64,000 nt of DNA from Polaromonas sp047303325 (GCF_047303325.1 NZ_JBKBEX010000010.1:1-64000), one strand, 5' to 3'. Positions 43,502 to 53,284 are shown, counted from the first letter of the stretch. The notes: a model not told the origin generated them from the letters alone. Numbers and translations: made by a program.

Positions 43502-44590
43502 ATGAATCTGGCCCCCGCCCAACTCCAGGAACACCTCAAGCGCGGCTTGAAGAGCCTGTACACCCTGCACGGTGACGAGCCCCTGCTGGTGCAGGAGTTC
43601 GCCGACGCGCTGCGCGCCGCAGCGCGCGCCCAGGGCTACACCGAGCGCACGGTGCACACCGTGGCCGGCGCGCATTTCGACTGGAGTGAGGTGCTGGCCA
43701 GCGGCGGTTCCTTGAGCCTGTTCGCCGACAAACAGATCGTCGAGATCCGCATTCCCAGCGGCAAGCCCGGCAAGGATGGCTCGGTCGCGCTGCAGCAGAT
43801 CGCCGAGCGCGCGCAGGGCGACGACAGCACGCTGACCCTGGTCATGCTGCCGCGGCTGGACAGCATGACGGCCAAGGGCGCCTGGTTCGGCGCGCTCGAA
43901 AGCTTCGGCGTCACCGTCAAGTTCGACCCGATAGATCGCCGCAACCTGCCGCAGTGGATCGCCCAGCGCCTGCAGCAGCAGGGCCAGCGCGTGGCCGCCG
44001 GCGAGGAAGGCCAGCGCACGCTGCAGTTTTTCGCCGACCGGGTTGAGGGCAACCTGCTGGCGGCGCACCAGGAAATCCAGAAGCTGGGCCTGCTCTACCC
44101 GGCCCAATCGGGCGGCAGCGACGGGGTCCTCAGCTTCGACCAAGTCGAAAACGCCGTGCTCAACGTGGCACGCTACGACGTCTTCAAGCTCTCCGAAGCC
44201 GTGCTGGGCGGCCAGGCGGTGCGCGTGGCCCGCATGCTGGACGGCCTGCAGTCCGAGGGCGAGTCCGAAGTGCTGGTGCATTGGGCGCTGGCCGAAGACA
44301 TCCGCAGCATGAAGCGGGTGAAGGATGCCATTAGCGCCGGCCGGCCCATGCCCATGGCGCTGCGCGAAAACCGCGTCTGGGGCATCAAGGAAAAACTGTT
44401 CGAGCGCGTGCTGCCCCACATTGGCGACACCACCTTGGCCAACCTGCTGCACGCTGCCCACAAAGTCGACGGCATCGTCAAGGGCCTGAAGCAGCCCGAC
44501 TGGCCCGCAGACGGCTGGCAAGCCCTGCACCGCCTGGCCGGCATGGTCTGCGAGCAATGCGCTGCGCCGGGCCGCACCCGGCAGGCATAG
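43502..44590 (+). CDS. holA: DNA polymerase III subunit delta
   Basis: A 362-residue clamp-loader subunit. It starts MNLAPAQLQEHLKRGLKSLYTLHGDEPLLVQE, the typical HolA N-terminus, with the later YDVFKLSEAVLGG and a C-terminal helical domain (VHWALAEDIRSM). It is 10 bases after the Lrp-type gene, so it may now depend on that gene's promoter. proA follows after 44 bases. Confidence 0.95.
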   Translation: MNLAPAQLQEHLKRGLKSLYTLHGDEPLLVQEFADALRAAARAQGYTERTVHTVAGAHFDWSEVLASGGSLSLFADKQIVEIRIPSGKPGKDGSVALQQIAERAQGDDSTLTLVMLPRLDSMTAKGAWFGALESFGVTVKFDPIDRRNLPQWIAQRLQQQGQRVAAGEEGQRTLQFFADRVEGNLLAAHQEIQKLGLLYPAQSGGSDGVLSFDQVENAVLNVARYDVFKLSEAVLGGQAVRVARMLDGLQSEGESEVLVHWALAEDIRSMKRVKDAISAGRPMPMALRENRVWGIKEKLFERVLPHIGDTTLANLLHAAHKVDGIVKGLKQPDWPADGWQALHRLAGMVCEQCAAPGRTRQA

Positions 44591-44634
44591 CACCCCAAGC
44601 CGTGGGTGCCCTGCGGCAGGCCTAAAATGGCAGG

Positions 44635-45963
44635 ATGAATGCGCCCGACTCCCACCAAGCCCTTGCTTCTTCCAGCGATGCCGCCGGCGACGTCGCTGGC
44701 CTGATGGAACTGCTGGGCTCCCGGGCCAAGGCGGCTTCGACCGAGATCGCGCGCGCGCCGGCCGCCGCCAAGAACAAAGCCTTGCTGAACCTGGCCAAGT
44801 CGCTGCGCAAAAACACGGCGGCGCTGGAAGCCGCCAACCAGCGCGACCTGGAGCGCGCCAAAACCGCCGGCCTGGCCGGTCCCCTGCTGGACCGGCTCAA
44901 GCTCACGCCCAAGATCATTGACACCGTGGCCCAGGGCTGCGAACAGCTGGCCGCAATGGCCGACGTGATCGGCGACATCATCGGCATGAAGGAGCAGCCC
45001 AGCGGCATACGCGTGGGCCAGATGCGGGTGCCCATAGGCGTGTTCGGCATGATTTACGAAAGCCGGCCCAATGTGACGATAGAGGCCGCCTCGCTCGCGA
45101 TCAAGAGCGGCAACGCCTGCATACTGCGCGGCGGCTCGGAAGCCATCGAATCGAACAAGGCGCTGGCCGCGCTGGTGCAGCAAGCCCTGGCCGACGCCGA
45201 CCTGCCGCCCGACGCCGTGCTGCTGGTGCCCACCACCGACCGCGAGGCCGTCGGGCAACTGATCGCCATGCCGCAGTATGTGGACGTCATCATCCCGCGC
45301 GGCGGCAAGGGCCTGATTGAACGCATCAGCCGCGATGCCAAGGTGCCCGTCATCAAGCACCTGGACGGCAACTGCCATGTGTACGTCGACGACCCCTGCG
45401 ACATGGAGATGGCCTTCAAGGTCGTCGAAAACGCCAAGACGCAGAAGTACAGCCCTTGTAATGCCGCAGAGAGCTTGCTGGTGGCGCGATCGATAGCAAC
45501 CGGGTTCCTGATTCACATGGGTGCCATATTTGCCGCGAAAGGCGTCGAAATGCGCTGCGATGAAGAGTCAGCAAAGATTCTTCGGAGTGATGGACTACCC
45601 GACGCATGCGTGAAAGACGCCACCGAGCAGGACTGGTACGAGGAATACCTGGCGCCCATCATCAGCATCAAAGTGGTGGACGGGATTGACGAAGCCATCG
45701 CCCACATCAACCACTATTCCAGCCACCACACCGACGCCATCCTCACGCGCGACCACATGCACGCCCAGCGTTTTCTGCGCGAAGTGGATTCGGCCAGCGT
45801 CATGGTGAATGCAAGCACCCGCTTCGCCGATGGTTTCGAGTTCGGGCTGGGCGCCGAAATCGGCATCAGCACGGACAAGTTCCACGCGCGCGGGCCGGTC
45901 GGCATAGAGGGGCTCACCTCTCTTAAATATGTGGTGCTGGGACAGGGCGAAGTGCGCTCCTGA
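44635..45963 (+). CDS. proA: Glutamate-5-semialdehyde dehydrogenase (gamma-glutamyl phosphate reductase)
   Basis: A 442-residue enzyme of proline synthesis in the aldehyde dehydrogenase superfamily. Landmarks are GVFGMIYESRPNVT, ILRGGSEAIESN, the catalytic cysteine in KYSPCNAAESLL, and the late ASTRFADGFEFGLGAEIGIST. A stretch of about 170 bases around 45450-45620 is less GC-rich and uses different codons from the rest of the gene, although the frame and family motifs stay intact. It follows holA. Confidence 0.96.
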   Translation: MNAPDSHQALASSSDAAGDVAGLMELLGSRAKAASTEIARAPAAAKNKALLNLAKSLRKNTAALEAANQRDLERAKTAGLAGPLLDRLKLTPKIIDTVAQGCEQLAAMADVIGDIIGMKEQPSGIRVGQMRVPIGVFGMIYESRPNVTIEAASLAIKSGNACILRGGSEAIESNKALAALVQQALADADLPPDAVLLVPTTDREAVGQLIAMPQYVDVIIPRGGKGLIERISRDAKVPVIKHLDGNCHVYVDDPCDMEMAFKVVENAKTQKYSPCNAAESLLVARSIATGFLIHMGAIFAAKGVEMRCDEESAKILRSDGLPDACVKDATEQDWYEEYLAPIISIKVVDGIDEAIAHINHYSSHHTDAILTRDHMHAQRFLREVDSASVMVNASTRFADGFEFGLGAEIGISTDKFHARGPVGIEGLTSLKYVVLGQGEVRS

Positions 45964-46115
45964 AGGCATGCCGGGCCGCGAATGCGGTCCACGGATTTTC
46001 GGATGATTTGCGTTGGCGTTACCCCTTGTAACCCGGGGATGCCATCCCAATATCCCTAAAATTCGGTCAGCTATAACCGAAGCAAATAACAGATTCCCTC
46101 ATCGAAAGTGGCCGA

Positions 46116-47411
46116 ATGGTTCCGCACCTCATCACCGCCCTGAACGGCCCCATCAACGAACTCGAACAACGCGTGCTGGACTCCACCCCGGCCATCGAGC
46201 GCTGGTTCCGGCTGGAGTGGATGGAGCACACGCCGCCGTTTTACAGCTCGGTCGACATCCGCAACGCGGGCTTCAAGCTGGCCCCGGTGGACACCAACCT
46301 GTATCCCGGCGGCTGGAACAACCTGACGCCCGAGATGCTGCCGCTGGCGGTGCAGGCCGCCATGGCCGCGATCGAGAAGATCTGCCCGGAAGCGCGCAAC
46401 CTGCTGGTCGTGCCCGAAAACCACACGCGCAACACTTTTTACCTGTCCAACGTGCTGCAGCTCAAGCGCATCTTCCACCAGGCGGGCCTGAACGTGCGCT
46501 TTGGCTCGCTGAGCCCCGAGATCAAGGCGCCCACCACGCTGAACCTGCCGACCGGCGAGACCATCACCATCGAACCGCTGATACGCACCGACAGACGCCT
46601 GGGCCTGAAGGACTTCGATCCCTGCACCATCCTGCTGAACAACGACCTGTCGGCCGGCATCCCGGGCATCCTGGAAGACATCAACGAGCAGTACCTGCTG
46701 CCGCCGCTGCACGCGGGCTGGTCGGTGCGCCGCAAGTCGCACCACTTCAAGGCTTACGAAGAAATCTCCAAGCGCTTCGGCAAGCTGCTGGGCATAGACC
46801 CCTGGCTGATCAACCCCATGTACGCGCAGTGCGGCGAGGTCAACTTCGCCGAGAACACCGGCATGGAGTGCCTGACCACCAACGTCGACGCGCTGCTGAC
46901 CAAGATCAAGCGCAAGTACAAGGAGTACGGCATCAACGAAAAGCCCTTTGTCGTCGTCAAGGCCGACAACGGCACCTACGGCATGGGCATCATGACGGTG
47001 CGCGACGTCAAGGACCTGGACGCGCTGAACCGCAAGACCAAGAACAAGATGAGCACCACCAAGGACGGCCAGGCGCTGTCGGAAGTGATCATCCAGGAAG
47101 GCGTGCTGACCAACGAACGCGTCAACGACGCGGTGGCCGAACCCGTGGTCTACATGATGGACCGCTATGTGGTCGGCGGCTTTTACCGCGTGCATGCCGA
47201 GCGCGGCGTGGACGAAAACCTCAACGCGCCCGGCGCCAGCTTCGTGCCGCTGGCCTTTGCCGACAGCGGCCGCCTGCCGCAGCCCGGCGAAAAGCCCGGC
47301 TCCAGCAGTCCCAACCGCTTCTATATGTATGGCGTGATCGCCCGGCTGGCCATGCTGGCGGCGAGCTACGAACTCGAAGCGACCGACCCGGACGCCGAGG
47401 TTTACGACTGA
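46116..47411 (+). CDS. gshA: Glutamate-cysteine ligase (proteobacterial ferrooxidans type)
   Basis: A 431-residue enzyme for the first step of glutathione synthesis, of the type first described in Acidithiobacillus and common in betaproteobacteria. Recognisable segments are DIRNAGFKLAPVDTNLYPGG and FNNL-type (here GGWNNLTPEM), GEVNFAENTGMECLT, and VVKADNGTYGMGIMTV with the ATP-grasp-like glycine loop. It is unrelated to the YbdK protein at 21242. A strong terminator follows its stop at once. Confidence 0.93.
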   Translation: MVPHLITALNGPINELEQRVLDSTPAIERWFRLEWMEHTPPFYSSVDIRNAGFKLAPVDTNLYPGGWNNLTPEMLPLAVQAAMAAIEKICPEARNLLVVPENHTRNTFYLSNVLQLKRIFHQAGLNVRFGSLSPEIKAPTTLNLPTGETITIEPLIRTDRRLGLKDFDPCTILLNNDLSAGIPGILEDINEQYLLPPLHAGWSVRRKSHHFKAYEEISKRFGKLLGIDPWLINPMYAQCGEVNFAENTGMECLTTNVDALLTKIKRKYKEYGINEKPFVVVKADNGTYGMGIMTVRDVKDLDALNRKTKNKMSTTKDGQALSEVIIQEGVLTNERVNDAVAEPVVYMMDRYVVGGFYRVHAERGVDENLNAPGASFVPLAFADSGRLPQPGEKPGSSSPNRFYMYGVIARLAMLAASYELEATDPDAEVYD

Positions 47412-47435
47412 AAAACCCCCGCAAGGGGGTTTTTT
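47411..47435 (+). terminator. Intrinsic terminator of gshA
   Basis: Stem AAAAACCCCC/GGGGGTTTTT with a GCAA tetraloop, followed by a further T. It begins within the TGA stop codon of gshA. Confidence 0.92.
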
Positions 47436-47720
47436 GATGGCCTTTATGGATTTTCGGGGCCAGCCCCCATGGGCCATACACAGCCCACTATTAAATACAT
47501 AGCATTACCCGGTCATCGGCCGGATCGGCCCCAAGCACGTGCGGCGCCTCCGCGTCGTTACAAGTTGTTGCGGTGCAACAAAATCGGTATTAGTTGGATT
47601 TAGGGGTGCCCGCCGACTTGCAAGCCGGGCCCCCGGGCGCAAAATAGCGTTCCCAAAGGTAACCATTCCCGCCGCTTCGGACCCGCTTGAACGGGCCGGG
47701 CGCAAAGACGGGAAGTTTTT
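47436..47720 (+). promoter_or_regulatory. Long structured upstream region of kup
   Basis: A 285-base gap with no gene. It holds several hairpins: TTGTTGC-GGT-GCAACAA (47565-47581, perfect 7 bp), GCCCG...CGGGC (47608-47630) and CCCG-CTTGAA-CGGG (47682-47695). They lie in the presumed leader of the potassium transporter mRNA. I cannot match them to a known riboswitch family. Confidence 0.4.
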
Positions 47721-49589
47721 GTGTCTAGTCAAAAATCATCACTCGCGGCGCTCACCTTGGGCGCCATCGGTGTCGTCTACGGCGACATCGGAACAAGCGT
47801 CCTGTATGCCGTCAAGGAAGTTTTCGGTTCCGGGCACGTTCCCTTCACCCCCGACAACGTCTACGGCATCCTGTCCATTTTCTTCTGGACGCTGACCGTC
47901 ATCGTTTCCATCAAGTACGTGGCGTTGGTACTGCGGGCCGACAACAACGGCGAAGGCGGGCTGATTGCCATGCTGGCGCTGGCCTCCACCGCGGTGAAGG
48001 ACAAGCCCCAGCTGCGCCGCACCCTGCTCGTCGTGGGCATTTTCGGCACCTCCCTGTTCTACGGCGACGGCGTCATCACGCCGGCGATTTCTGTGCTGTC
48101 GGCGGTCGAGGGCCTGGAAGTCGTCTCGCCAGCCTTCAAACAGGGCGTGATCCCTATCACCCTGGTCATCCTGTTTGCCCTGTTCGCGGTGCAAAAGCAC
48201 GGCACCTCCGGCATAGGCAGGTTTTTCGGACCCATCACACTGATCTGGTTCGCCGTGCTGGCGCTGCTGGGCATTTCGCAGATCGCCACCAACCCCCACA
48301 TCCTGGTGGCGCTGAGCCCGCATTACGCGGTCATGTTCATGTGGGGCAACCCCGGTACCACTTTCATCATCCTGGGCGCCGTGGTGCTGTGCGTGACCGG
48401 CGCCGAGGCGCTGTACGCCGACCTCGGCCACTTCGGCAAAAAACCGATACGCCTGGCCTGGTTCTCGGTGGTCATGCCATCGCTGGTGCTCAATTACTTC
48501 GGCCAGGGCGCCCTGCTGATCAGCAACCCCGCCGCTGTGAAGAACCCCTTTTATCTGATGGCGCCCGAGTGGGCGCTGCTGCCGCTGGTGGGTCTGGCCA
48601 CCATGGCCACGGTGATCGCCTCGCAAGCCCTGATCACCGGGGCCTTCAGCGTGACCAAACAAGCCATCCAGATGGGCTATCTGCCGCGCCTCAATATCCA
48701 GCACACCAGCGTGCGCGACACCGGCCAGATCTACATGCCTTTCGTCAACTGGGGCCTGTTCATCACCATCGTGCTCGCGGTGGTGATGTTCCGCTCGTCC
48801 AGCAACCTGGCGGCCGCCTACGGTATCGCGGTCTGCACCGACATGCTGATCACCACCATCCTGACCTTCTACGTGATCCGCTACGGCTGGAAGTACCCGC
48901 TGAGCCTGTGCATCGCCGCCACCGGCGTGTTCTTCCTCGTCGACTTCGCCTTCTTTGCCTCCAACCTCATGAAGCTGTTCGCCGGCGGCTGGTTCCCGTT
49001 GGTCATAGGCGGCGCCGTCTTCACGCTGATGATCACCTGGAAGGAAGGCCGGCACCTGCTCAATGAAAAGCTGCGCGCCGACGCGATAGACCTGCCCAGC
49101 TTCCTGGACGCCGTTTTTGTGAGCCCGCCCGCCCGCGTCGAAGGCACGGCCGTGTTCCTGACCGCCGAGCCCGGCAGCGTGCCCAACGCGCTGCTGCACA
49201 ACCTCAAGCACAACAAGGTGCTGCACGAGCAGAACCTGTTCGTGACCGTGCGCAACCACGAGGTCCCCTGGATAGGCATGAACAAGCGCCTGGAAATCCA
49301 GGCACTGGGGCATGACTGCTGGCAGGTCAATGTGCACTACGGCTTCAAGAACGACCTGGACCTGCCCAAGGCCCTGCAGCAGATCAAGGGCCGGGGTTGC
49401 GAGCTGGAGTCCATGACGACCAGCTATTTCCTCTCGCGCGACACTGTGATCCCGACAATTGGCAGCGGCATGGCGCCATGGCGCGAAAAACTTTTTGCGC
49501 AGATGCACCACAACGCGAGTGGGGCGGCTGACTTCTTGAATTTGCCGAACAACTCCGTGGTGGAGCTGGGCAGCAAGATAGAAATCTGA
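47721..49589 (+). CDS. kup: Potassium uptake protein Kup
   Basis: A 622-residue KUP-family potassium:proton symporter with about 12 membrane helices and a soluble C-terminal domain. The signature GVVYGDIGTSVLYA is near residue 17 (proline of DIGTSPLYA replaced by valine), and YGDGVITPAISVLSAVEGL near 112. The start is GTG at 47721, preceded by GGGAAG; no in-frame ATG gives a full N-terminal helix. It is a single-gene unit, convergent with putA. Confidence 0.95.
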   Translation: MSSQKSSLAALTLGAIGVVYGDIGTSVLYAVKEVFGSGHVPFTPDNVYGILSIFFWTLTVIVSIKYVALVLRADNNGEGGLIAMLALASTAVKDKPQLRRTLLVVGIFGTSLFYGDGVITPAISVLSAVEGLEVVSPAFKQGVIPITLVILFALFAVQKHGTSGIGRFFGPITLIWFAVLALLGISQIATNPHILVALSPHYAVMFMWGNPGTTFIILGAVVLCVTGAEALYADLGHFGKKPIRLAWFSVVMPSLVLNYFGQGALLISNPAAVKNPFYLMAPEWALLPLVGLATMATVIASQALITGAFSVTKQAIQMGYLPRLNIQHTSVRDTGQIYMPFVNWGLFITIVLAVVMFRSSSNLAAAYGIAVCTDMLITTILTFYVIRYGWKYPLSLCIAATGVFFLVDFAFFASNLMKLFAGGWFPLVIGGAVFTLMITWKEGRHLLNEKLRADAIDLPSFLDAVFVSPPARVEGTAVFLTAEPGSVPNALLHNLKHNKVLHEQNLFVTVRNHEVPWIGMNKRLEIQALGHDCWQVNVHYGFKNDLDLPKALQQIKGRGCELESMTTSYFLSRDTVIPTIGSGMAPWREKLFAQMHHNASGAADFLNLPNNSVVELGSKIEI

Positions 49590-49616
49590 CGCCCGCCCGC
49601 GAGGGCGAGCAAACCC

Positions 49617-52589
49617 TCAAACGCCGCCCGCCAGCAGCGCGGCATTCCCGCCAGCCGCAGTGGTATTCACCGTCACCGTCTGCTCAGCACAGAAACGGTA
49701 AAGATAATGCGGCCCGCCGGCCTTGGGACCGGTGCCGGAGAGCCCCTCTCCGCCAAAGGGCTGCACCCCCACCACCGCGCCAATCATGTTGCGGTTCACG
49801 TAAATGTTGCCGACATGGGCCGCCGCGGCCAGCGCCTGTGCGCGTGAATCGATGCGGGTCTGTATGCCCAGGGTCAGGCCGTAGCCCAGTGAGTTGATCT
49901 GCGCGATCACGGCCTGCGGGTCCTTGAGATCGCCGCTGCCCCAGCGCACGACCTGCAGCACCGGGCCGAAGATTTCATCTTTCACGTCGGCCAGGCTGGA
50001 CACTTCAAAGGCCGCGGGCGGGATGAGGTTGGCCGGTGAAACCGGGGCCGCCGGTGCGACCAGCACCTTGGCGCTTGCACCCAGGCGCTGCAAATGCTTC
50101 TGGATGTTGTCAAAGGCCTCACGGTCTATCACCGGGCCGACGTCGGTGGCGAGGTCTGCCGTCTCGCCGGCTGCCAGTTCGCGCGCCGCGCCCTGGATCA
50201 TCTCTATCACGTGGTCGGCGATGCCTTCGTGCACGCACAGCAGGCGCAGCGCCGAGCAGCGCTGGCCGGCGCTGCGAAACGCGCTTTGCACCACCGCGTC
50301 GGCCACCTGCTCAGGCAGGGCCGTGCTGTCGACCAGCATGGCGTTGATGCCGCCGGTTTCGGCGATCAGCGGGACGATGGGGCCGTCCTTGGCGGCCAGC
50401 GCGCGGTTGATGATTTTGGCGACCTGGGTGGAGCCGGTGAACACCACGCCTGCCACCAGGGGTGCCGCCACCAGCGCCGCGCCCACGGTCTCGCCGGGGC
50501 CGTGCGCGAGCTGCAGCGCACCTTCGGGTACGCCGGCTTCATGCAGCAGCTTTACGGCCTCCCAGGCAATGCCGGGCGTCTGCTCGGCGGGCTTGGCCAG
50601 CACGGCGTTGCCGGTGGCCAGGGCGGCCGCGACCTGGCCGGTGAAAATCGCCAGCGGGAAATTCCAGGGGCTGATGCAGACCCAGACGCCGCGGGCCGTG
50701 AGACGCAGCTCGTTGGTCTCGCCTGTCGGACCGGGCAGGGCCACCGGCTGCATGATGCGTTCGGCCTCATTGGCGTAATAGCGTAGAAAGTCCACCGCCT
50801 CGCGCACTTCCGACACGGCGTCGCCCCAGGTCTTGAAGGCTTCCTTGACCAGCAGCGCGCAGAACCTGGGCATTTGCCGCTCCATCGCGTCGGCGGCGCG
50901 GCGCAGGAAAGCCGCGCGCTCGGCCACGTCCACTTTGCTCCATTGTCGATAAGCGCCGGCGCCCTTTTCCACCACAGCCGCGGCCTGCCGGGGGTCAAAC
51001 TCCGGCACCACGGGCACTGGGGTAATCGCCAGCGCGGCCAGCAGCGGCGCGCGCATGCTGCCCACCGTGAGGTCCAGACCCAGGCTGTTGGGCCGGCCGG
51101 GGCCGTAAAGCGCGGGCGGCAGCGGCAGCGAGGACTCGGACTCCAGCCGCAGCGGCGAGGTCAACAGCTCGCCCATGCCGACCGACTCGTCGGCGAGCTG
51201 GTGCACAAAGGAGGAATTCGCGCCGTTCTCCAGCAATCGGCGCACCAGGTAGGCCAGCAGGTCGCGATGCGCGCCCACGGGGGCGTAGACGCGGCAGCTG
51301 ATCAGCGGGTTCTTGAGCACCTCGCGGAACACTCCTTCGCCCATGCCATGCAGGCGCTGCAGCTCGAAGGGCACGGCATTGCGCGAAGCCATCTGCAAAA
51401 TCGCGGCAATGGTCGCTGCATTGTGGCCGGCGAACTGCGGGTAAATCGCATCGGGCGCGGCCAGCAGGGCCTGCGCGCAGGCCAGGTAGGACACGTCGGT
51501 GTGGTGCTTGTGCGTGAACACCGGATAGTGCGGCAGGCCCATCTCCTGCGCGCGCTTGATTTCCGAATCCCAGTACGCGCCCTTGACCAGGCGGCACATC
51601 AAGCGCAGCTTGTACTTGCGGGCGATGGCGGCGATGTGATGGATCAGATCCAGCGCGCGCGTCTGGTAGGCCTGCATGGCCAGGCCGAAGCCCTGCCACT
51701 GCGGGTGGTGTTGGGCCACCAGCGCGGCCAGCGACTCAAAGACGTCGAGCGAAAGCTCAAGCCGGTCGACTTCCTCGGCATCTATCGTGAGGTTGATATT
51801 GGCCCGGGCCGACAGCTCGCACAGGCCCCAGACACGCGGTACCAGTTCGGCCATCACACGTTCGCGCTGCGCGTCTTCATAACGCGGATGCAGCGCGCTG
51901 AGCTTGATCGAGATACCGTCGTTTTTTTCGGTCGGGCCAGCGGCATTCGCGCCGGCGGCGATGGCCTGGATGGCATGGGTGTAGCTCGCCAGGTAGCGCA
52001 GCGCATCGGCGTCGGTGCGCGCGCCCTCGCCCAGCATGTCGTAGCTGAAGCGCAGGTTGGGGATTTTTTTGCGGCTATCGTCGGCCTCGCCCATGGCGTC
52101 GCCAATGGTCTGTCCCAGCACGAATTGCCGGCCCAGCAGTTGCACGGCGCGCAGGGTGGCGGCCACCACGGTGCGCGCGCCCAGCTTGCTCATCAGGTTG
52201 GGATGGCCGCCTTCGGGCAAAAACAGCTTGGACATCGCGATCGCGGAGGCCGACAGGCGCGCCATCACGCCGTCGCCGGCGCCGTCGAAATCCGCGCGCC
52301 CCAACTGGTCGGCCGTCAGGGCAATCGCGGTTTCGGCGTCCGGCACGCGCAGCAGGGCTTCGGCCAGGCGCATCAGGGCCAGGCCCTCGGCGCTGGAAAT
52401 CGGGTATTCCTTGAGCAGGCTTTCCATGGCCCAGAAAGGCGGCGGGTTGTCGCGCACGGCCTGCACCCAGGGCTGGGCCGAATGCGCCGCCGCGGCCCAG
52501 TCCAGCGCGCCGGCCAGGCTTCGCAGCTGGCCGGCCACGATCTCGGATTCAGGGCGGTAAGGAAAAGGCAGGCGCGGGGAGGTGAACAT
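49617..52589 (-). CDS. putA: Bifunctional proline dehydrogenase / glutamate-semialdehyde dehydrogenase
   Basis: About 990 residues, of the minimal PutA type without the N-terminal ribbon-helix-helix DNA-binding domain. The proline dehydrogenase barrel includes LTIDAEEVDRLELSLD and RLVKGAYWDSEIKRAQ; the aldehyde dehydrogenase part includes SPWNFPLAIFTGQV, FTGSTQVAKI and the catalytic cysteine in SAGQRCSALR. It oxidises proline to glutamate with FAD and NAD. The ATG at 52589 has GGAG 6 bases upstream; two earlier starts are possible. Lacking its own DNA-binding domain, it is probably controlled by the divergent Lrp-type gene. Confidence 0.95.
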   Translation of the reverse strand: MFTSPRLPFPYRPESEIVAGQLRSLAGALDWAAAAHSAQPWVQAVRDNPPPFWAMESLLKEYPISSAEGLALMRLAEALLRVPDAETAIALTADQLGRADFDGAGDGVMARLSASAIAMSKLFLPEGGHPNLMSKLGARTVVAATLRAVQLLGRQFVLGQTIGDAMGEADDSRKKIPNLRFSYDMLGEGARTDADALRYLASYTHAIQAIAAGANAAGPTEKNDGISIKLSALHPRYEDAQRERVMAELVPRVWGLCELSARANINLTIDAEEVDRLELSLDVFESLAALVAQHHPQWQGFGLAMQAYQTRALDLIHHIAAIARKYKLRLMCRLVKGAYWDSEIKRAQEMGLPHYPVFTHKHHTDVSYLACAQALLAAPDAIYPQFAGHNAATIAAILQMASRNAVPFELQRLHGMGEGVFREVLKNPLISCRVYAPVGAHRDLLAYLVRRLLENGANSSFVHQLADESVGMGELLTSPLRLESESSLPLPPALYGPGRPNSLGLDLTVGSMRAPLLAALAITPVPVVPEFDPRQAAAVVEKGAGAYRQWSKVDVAERAAFLRRAADAMERQMPRFCALLVKEAFKTWGDAVSEVREAVDFLRYYANEAERIMQPVALPGPTGETNELRLTARGVWVCISPWNFPLAIFTGQVAAALATGNAVLAKPAEQTPGIAWEAVKLLHEAGVPEGALQLAHGPGETVGAALVAAPLVAGVVFTGSTQVAKIINRALAAKDGPIVPLIAETGGINAMLVDSTALPEQVADAVVQSAFRSAGQRCSALRLLCVHEGIADHVIEMIQGAARELAAGETADLATDVGPVIDREAFDNIQKHLQRLGASAKVLVAPAAPVSPANLIPPAAFEVSSLADVKDEIFGPVLQVVRWGSGDLKDPQAVIAQINSLGYGLTLGIQTRIDSRAQALAAAAHVGNIYVNRNMIGAVVGVQPFGGEGLSGTGPKAGGPHYLYRFCAEQTVTVNTTAAGGNAALLAGGV

Positions 52590-52625
52590 CAGGGGCTCCA
52601 TGGAGGATTTCACGGTGTGGGGCAC

Positions 52626-52703
52626 TTATTCAGTGGATGCATCGATGTTCCGTTGAATAATGACGAATTTCCCGCTAAATTTCTAAAAATAACCGAATAA
52701 TTC
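52626..52703. promoter_or_regulatory. Three GAATAA motifs between putA and the Lrp-type gene
   Basis: TTATTCA at 52626-52632 and TGAATAA at 52654-52660 form a 7-bp inverted repeat with 21 bases between. A third copy is part of the palindrome GAATAATTC at 52695-52703, 8 bases before the regulator start. The spacing suggests several regulator dimers bound along the DNA, as Lrp-family proteins do. Confidence 0.5.
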
Positions 52704-52710
52704 ACTACTC

Positions 52711-53190
52711 ATGTTTGAAGCCTCCGCAGAAATTGACCGCATAGACCTCAAAATCCTGAATGTTTTACAGCAGGACGGCCGGATTTCCAACCTCAAGCTG
52801 GCCGAAAGCGTCGCCCTGTCGCCCACGGCCGTATTGGCACGGGTACAGCGCCTGAGCCGGGACGGCTACATCCTGGGCTATGAGGCCCTGCTCAATCCGC
52901 TCAAGCTGGGCGCCGGCATGATGGTGTTTGTGGAGGTGCTGCTGGACCGCACCACGCCCAATGTGTTCGAGGCCTTCAAGGCCGCGGTGCAGGTGCGCCC
53001 TGAAATCACCGAATGCCATATGGTGGCGGGCGGCTTCGACTACCTGCTCAAGACCCGCATGGCCGACATGGCGGCCTACCGCTCTTTCGCCGGCACCGTG
53101 CTGTGGCAGCTGCCGGGCGTGCGCGAAACCCGCACTTACGCGGTAATGGAAGAGGTCAAGAGCACCACCCGGCTGGCACTGGGCGTGTAA
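52711..53190 (+). CDS. Lrp/AsnC-family regulator, probable proline-responsive activator of putA
   Basis: A 159-residue regulator with the helix-turn-helix DLKILNVLQQDGRISNLKLAESVALSPTAVLARVQRL and a RAM domain (MVFVEVLLDRTTPNVFEAF...ECHMVAGGFDYLLKTR). Divergent Lrp-type genes (PutR, BkdR and similar) often activate the adjacent catabolic gene, here putA. The AT-rich intergenic region contains the GAATAA motifs. Confidence 0.93.
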   Translation: MFEASAEIDRIDLKILNVLQQDGRISNLKLAESVALSPTAVLARVQRLSRDGYILGYEALLNPLKLGAGMMVFVEVLLDRTTPNVFEAFKAAVQVRPEITECHMVAGGFDYLLKTRMADMAAYRSFAGTVLWQLPGVRETRTYAVMEEVKSTTRLALGV

Positions 53191-53284
53191 GCCCTGCGGG
53201 ACATTCATCACGCAATTCGAGACTTTTGCGGCATTTTTGCCCCTCTTGAGGCACTGCAAGCGCAAGAACGGGGGCTAACCGTGT

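Noticed and set aside
47640..47720. Cyclic-di-GMP (GEMM) riboswitch before kup
   Set aside because: A GCGCAAAGACGGG segment recalls part of the GEMM core, but the other conserved GEMM segments and pairings are absent.
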